Shown here piece after piece: positions 59,896 to 64,000 of a stretch of DNA of 64,000 nt. The position numbers were made by a program, and so were the translations under genes. Location of the stretch: assembly GCF_019925205.1 (NCBI RefSeq), contig NC_083561.1, forward strand, positions 2,603,217 to 2,667,216, given 5' to 3'. The notes under the pieces are model-generated. The model was not told where the DNA came from, ran no database searches, and was given only the letters and a program-made list of their open reading frames with translations. Position 1 is the stretch's first letter, and each line of letters starts with the position of its first letter. The stretch is from Metopolophium dirhodum (Eukaryota > Arthropoda > Insecta > Hemiptera > Aphididae).

Positions 59896-61737
59896 ATGTA
59901 CAAACTTTTGAATAGTTAAAAATGTTTTAAGAACAATGTAAAATATTTTTCATGTACCTTATGTAAGAAAATGTTTAATCACAGACCTTCAACAACTATA
60001 TTCATAATGAATAATGATGTACAAAAATGATAATTTCTTTATGGCTTTAAGATTATATACCTCTGTGAATGAATAATTATGTTGCTTTTATTTACCTACA
60101 TTTCATAAATATAAACTAAAGTAATTGTGTTTAGTAATGAACAGATGAATTTGTTTAATCATCTTTAAGCAATGATTTGGGATACCTTTGTTTGTTAATT
60201 TTCATTCAGTAATTAGTATTTAGTACTCAATAAAGGTAATAATAAATAAATAAAAGATTTTTTCTTATTTTACAAATTTCAAAACATATTTTATTGAAAT
60301 TGTACTAAATGAAAATGTAAATATATTTTATTAGTTGTAAATAGTGATACACTAATACCTGGCCAATAGTGTTTTTGTGCAGAATACGAACAGTTTTAAA
60401 ACTCGTTGAAGTAAAACATAAGCTATTAATGCAATGGTTGTTTTATTTTGAATTAAGTATGTACACTATTTAATAACATTAATACCTACTTAATAAATAA
60501 TAATTTTCAATTTAAAAATATTTATTATTCATAGCATAATAATAAAAAAAAATAGAAACATAAAAACAAAAGATGTTTTATTGTATTAAGTGAATCGTGC
60601 ATTCAAGTGTCCAAGTGATTACTACGATGTAAAATTGCAGACTCTCCGTTTTATGAAGAAGTATCCACTTGGTGAATTTTTTATATTAATTTCTCAGTGC
60701 GCAAATAAGTAATAATGGTTTAAATTTCGTGAAAAGAACGATATTGTTAAATATATTATAATATGTTCAATGTTGGCACGCGTAATCCACTTAATTCAAA
60801 ATCACACATTGTTATACTATATTGATTGCACAAGTTTCTTTTTAATACGTCATTATACTAAGCTAATAACGTTTTATCAATTTTTAAATTTCAAAAGTAT
60901 TCATACGTTGTCAGTTTAATTGTTAGTGGGTACCTACAAAGGATATAAATACATTGTGGTTTTCCCGTGGTGTATTCCTGTATTCGGGGAGGTTTCATTG
61001 TTCCATATTATGATTAGAAATATTCAATAAAAACACGTATGGAGTCTATAATATAAATAAGTATATAAGTTTTTTTTTTGCGAAGCCACCCCAATAATTA
61101 TTCTTGAAATAATCTTTGCATGTTTAAACAACAACAATATTATAATTTATAATACTTTATTGAAGGCAAATTATTTGATCGATGAATTGAGATCGTTCTG
61201 GGTGCAGTGAACTGTCTAAGTTCTAGCGAATCATTCCTTACGTCCTAACGCAGTGATAGTAATAAGCATTAAAATAATATATTGAAGCTATTAAAACATT
61301 TTATGATAATTTATGACGTTAAGTTTGGTATCGGTAAAATGTACACAATCTTCCAAAGACTTACAATTATTGGTTAATGTGTGTTCGTGAGTGGGTTTCA
61401 TCGGTTTACCATGTTTACGTTTCAACGCGTGTTCAACTTAAAACTAAAAGGTGTCTTTCACAAAAGATATACATAACTGATAAAATTCATTCTGCAACTT
61501 TAACCATCTACGTGTTATGTTTAAATGTAAAGTCACGGCTAACTTACGGGGCACTGCTGTCGGATTTTGTAATACTCTACAACGCAATATAAAGTGAAAA
61601 ATCGTACTTTTAATATAATATTATGATCTTATACATTGTAATAGTAAGTTAAAGAGTACTTATGTAAACGTTTTAGATGTTTAATAATAATTCTCGACGA
61701 TATTATTAAAGAATATGTAGCCACTTTGCAGTAAAAT

Positions 61738-61775
61738 AAGCAACCAATCACGGGCGAAGCTGTGACTGGTTGGTT
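61738..61775. repeat. Short inverted repeat (hairpin)
   Basis: The arms AAGCAACCAATCAC (61738-61751) and GTGACTGGTTGGTT (61762-61775) pair at 12 of 14 positions around a 10-base loop, GGGCGAAGCT. It could be a small fold-back element or a structured RNA segment. No function is implied. Confidence 0.5.
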
Positions 61776-62213
61776 AGTAAAAAAAAAAATAAAATAATAT
61801 AAAGTGTGACTAGAGCAAATTTATTTCCACGAAACTCGAATATGATATAAATGATATGGTTCCCAGAATAAAATTATGGTAAATCATTTGAATTTAATAT
61901 TGTAATTTGTGTGATATTCCATCTATATTATCACGTGTCCATTAATTATGTATGATGACGTTCCGGAATTAGAAAAAAATTTCACCAGGTACCCAGGTAC
62001 CATTAAAACATATATTTCACCAAAGCGTTTCAAACTCGGATGTTTTAAGTCAGCCAGGTCAGGGTCTTTTCTATAGCATATGTAATATTTATACACTTTT
62101 TTATTTATAAACAGACTATACCTACACCGTCCACGTAAACGGTACGTAACATATAATAGTGTATAAACAGAATAAATAGATCGATATTCATATTTTATAT
62201 TCTCGTGTTCCGC

Positions 62214-62227
62214 GGGGGGGGGGGGGG
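62214..62227. repeat. G14 homopolymer
   Basis: Fourteen consecutive G residues after CCGC. Confidence 0.95.
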
Positions 62228-62815
62228 CGTTGAATGATTTATATTAAACGAAAAGTTGTGTTTTTTATTTCATATTTTTTATTGGTAAACAGACAAAACG
62301 TCTATCCAAACGTAAAAATGTACAATACAGCATAAGATATAATATTATTATTATTGTTATTACGCGCGTATAGTTCTATATAATATGTTCGCGCAGGGTT
62401 GCAACTATAATACTATGTTCATTGAACATATTTTTTTTTTTTTTTTACTGACGGTGGTTGTGGTGTACGACCTTTGTGTTATCGTAAAACGCGACGGCGG
62501 AACGGTTTTGTTTCGTTTCATTTTTTTTTTTTTTTCGTTGGTTAGGCTAGGGGTAGGTGTGGGTGGTGTACGGTTTCGGCAGACGATAATGTGAAGATGA
62601 TCGCTGGGTACATTCTACGGAACTGGCGGCGGCGTCGACGGTAGCCAAATCGTTAATCTTTCTTGTTTTCCGTCGTCACACAACAATATAAACGTTTGTT
62701 TATCTATTTTTATTTGGGCGAGAATAAAAAAAAAAGAAATATACGAAACAATAAAACAATAAATAATAATAATAAAAAAAAAAAATAACAAATATTGTAT
62801 CTCTATACATAATAG

Positions 62816-62821
<6 letters not shown>

Positions 62822-62850
<29 letters not shown>
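62822..62850. repeat. (AT)n microsatellite
   Basis: About fourteen AT dinucleotides. Confidence 0.9.
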
Positions 62851-62852
<2 letters not shown>

Positions 62853-64000
62853 TGATAACGGTGGGATTTATATCGTTTAATATTTATTTATTTTTTCTTG
62901 CGCTTGCCGGCTGAAATTAATAATGCGTGCCCGCCGGCCGTTCGTTTCATAACATTATCCATTCGTTATACATCGAGCCCCCCCCCACACCATCGTCCCT
63001 TCCCCGCCGACGCCACACTTAGTTGCCATTTCACTGTATTATCCTCCCTTATATTATACACCTCACTCGCCGTCGCTTTCTCCTGCTCCGTCAGCTGTAG
63101 CCCTTTATGGTGTGCGCGTGTGGGGGTGTAAGTCTGCGCGTGTGGGTGGCCGGTGCAAATAAATTCGTTCAGGATAATTACATCACGTATAACCGGGACC
63201 GCCAGCTAACCGCGGTCGTGACCACTCTTTTTATTTCGCCCCGTTCCCCGTGGCCATTTAGACCCATCTACCGCCCCCTCCCCAAAACCATTCCGGCCCG
63301 TGTAGGTATTCTTCGCGCGACCGCCGTTTCGTGCGCAAAGGACGCCACCGCCATTTAACCTATCTTATGAATCCTGGTGTAATTAATGCAATTACTTTTA
63401 TAAATTACAACACATTGGTGTATATACGGACCTATATACATTCACCGTATAAGGTTAAACGGTTACGGCAATAATGGCCATGTGCAAACCTAAGAGTTGG
63501 ATAAAAAAGATAAAAAAAAAAAAAACATTTAATTATTAAAAACATTATTCCGTTATATGGGTTTTCTCCCTTTTTTTATCTCCGTATATTATATAACTTA
63601 AGAGATTGATTAATACATTTCTGAGCTCCCGATTGACCCCTACTACATCGTCGAAAAATATTGTTTTTCCTGAATGTGTTTCGTCATAAAACGAACGACT
63701 GAAGACATCGTCGATAAACAATCAATTCACTATTGGTAAATAAGAATTTGAAAACAAATTTGATTAAATAAATTGCGAAGACACTTAATAAGATTACAAT
63801 ATAATCATTAATCATAATGTAGTATATAAACATAATATTATCTATGTAAAATATTGTCTAATAATTGTGAAAAAAACGCATATTTGTTTAATAATAATAA
63901 CATTATGAAGTAGTAATATTTTAAGATACTGTCACCATGCATCTCAATTAGGAAAATTATTTAATGGAAATAATAATTATAGTTTCATTCAAAATGATGG

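Larger units (their letters stand above)
59422..61737. other. Noncoding AT-rich stretch
   Basis: No gene is recognised. A G12 run (59679-59690) with GGGCAGAGTGGGG beside it, and a 26-bp perfect palindrome (59870-59895), are noted separately. Confidence 0.5.
61776..64000. other. Noncoding stretch with G+C-rich patch
   Basis: No gene is recognised. A G14 run (62214-62227) and an AT microsatellite (62822-62850) are listed separately. The patch at about 62380-63360 is clearly richer in G+C than its surroundings and has CG dinucleotides, so it may be a promoter or 5' untranslated region. The short plus-strand frames in it (62385, 62898, 63107) show no recognisable domains. Confidence 0.45.

Noticed and set aside
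1..64000. CRISPR array, rRNA genes, conserved microRNAs
   Set aside because: No regularly spaced repeats with unique spacers, no rRNA core sequence and none of the conserved insect microRNA sequences I know were seen.

Overview
The window looks like gene-poor, AT-rich nuclear DNA from an insect, most likely an aphid. The evidence is the very high A+T content, three short (TTAGG)n/(CCTAA)n tracts of the insect telomeric type, spliceosomal signals around one conserved exon, and dense small transposon remains. The aphid assignment is inference from general repeat style (many ATAATATTATAATAT-like and TAGGTAGGTA tracts). No bacterial operon, CRISPR array, rRNA gene or functional tRNA gene was seen.

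The main object is a near-intact Ty3/Gypsy LTR retrotransposon on the minus strand (20186-25379, 5194 bp). Its two 260-bp LTRs appear identical base for base and a 4-bp TAGG target duplication flanks it, so the insertion is recent. It carries gag with two zinc knuckles and an aspartic protease, then pol with reverse transcriptase, RNase H and integrase. The pol frame is the same frame as gag and is separated from it by a single UAA codon. This needs either stop readthrough or a fresh nonsense mutation. The sequence just inside the 5' LTR matches the 3' part of tRNA-Leu, but not its CCA end. The element landed inside one arm of an older fold-back element, whose pieces lie at about 20160-20185 and 25384-25690.

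Other mobile DNA includes: two tRNA-headed SINEs (11325-11609 and 57753-58041); two copies, in opposite orientation, of a noncoding repeat of about 0.9-1.05 kb (14590-15640 and 42450-43357) plus several fragments; two non-autonomous elements with CATAGGC-type inverted ends and perfect 8-bp target duplications (27293-28320 and 59243-59413); a fold-back element nested in the first of these (27480-27937); a 0.72-kb inverted-repeat element (17776-18496); and a 130-bp MITE (33231-33360). There are also a 17-bp minisatellite, several microsatellites and seven G or C runs of 10-18 bases.

The only host protein-coding sequence I can recognise is one 167-bp internal exon (54617-54783, minus strand) with consensus splice sites. 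It encodes the middle of an LHFPL-type tetraspan membrane protein. I could not find its neighbouring exons by eye, so much of the surrounding unique DNA may be intron. The remaining short open frames are mostly chance frames; a few are listed with low confidence.

I found no convincing new multi-gene system. The observations most worth following are the in-frame gag-UAA-pol arrangement with its odd primer-binding and missing polypurine tract, the 1-kb noncoding repeat family, and the paired 8-bp-TSD elements.
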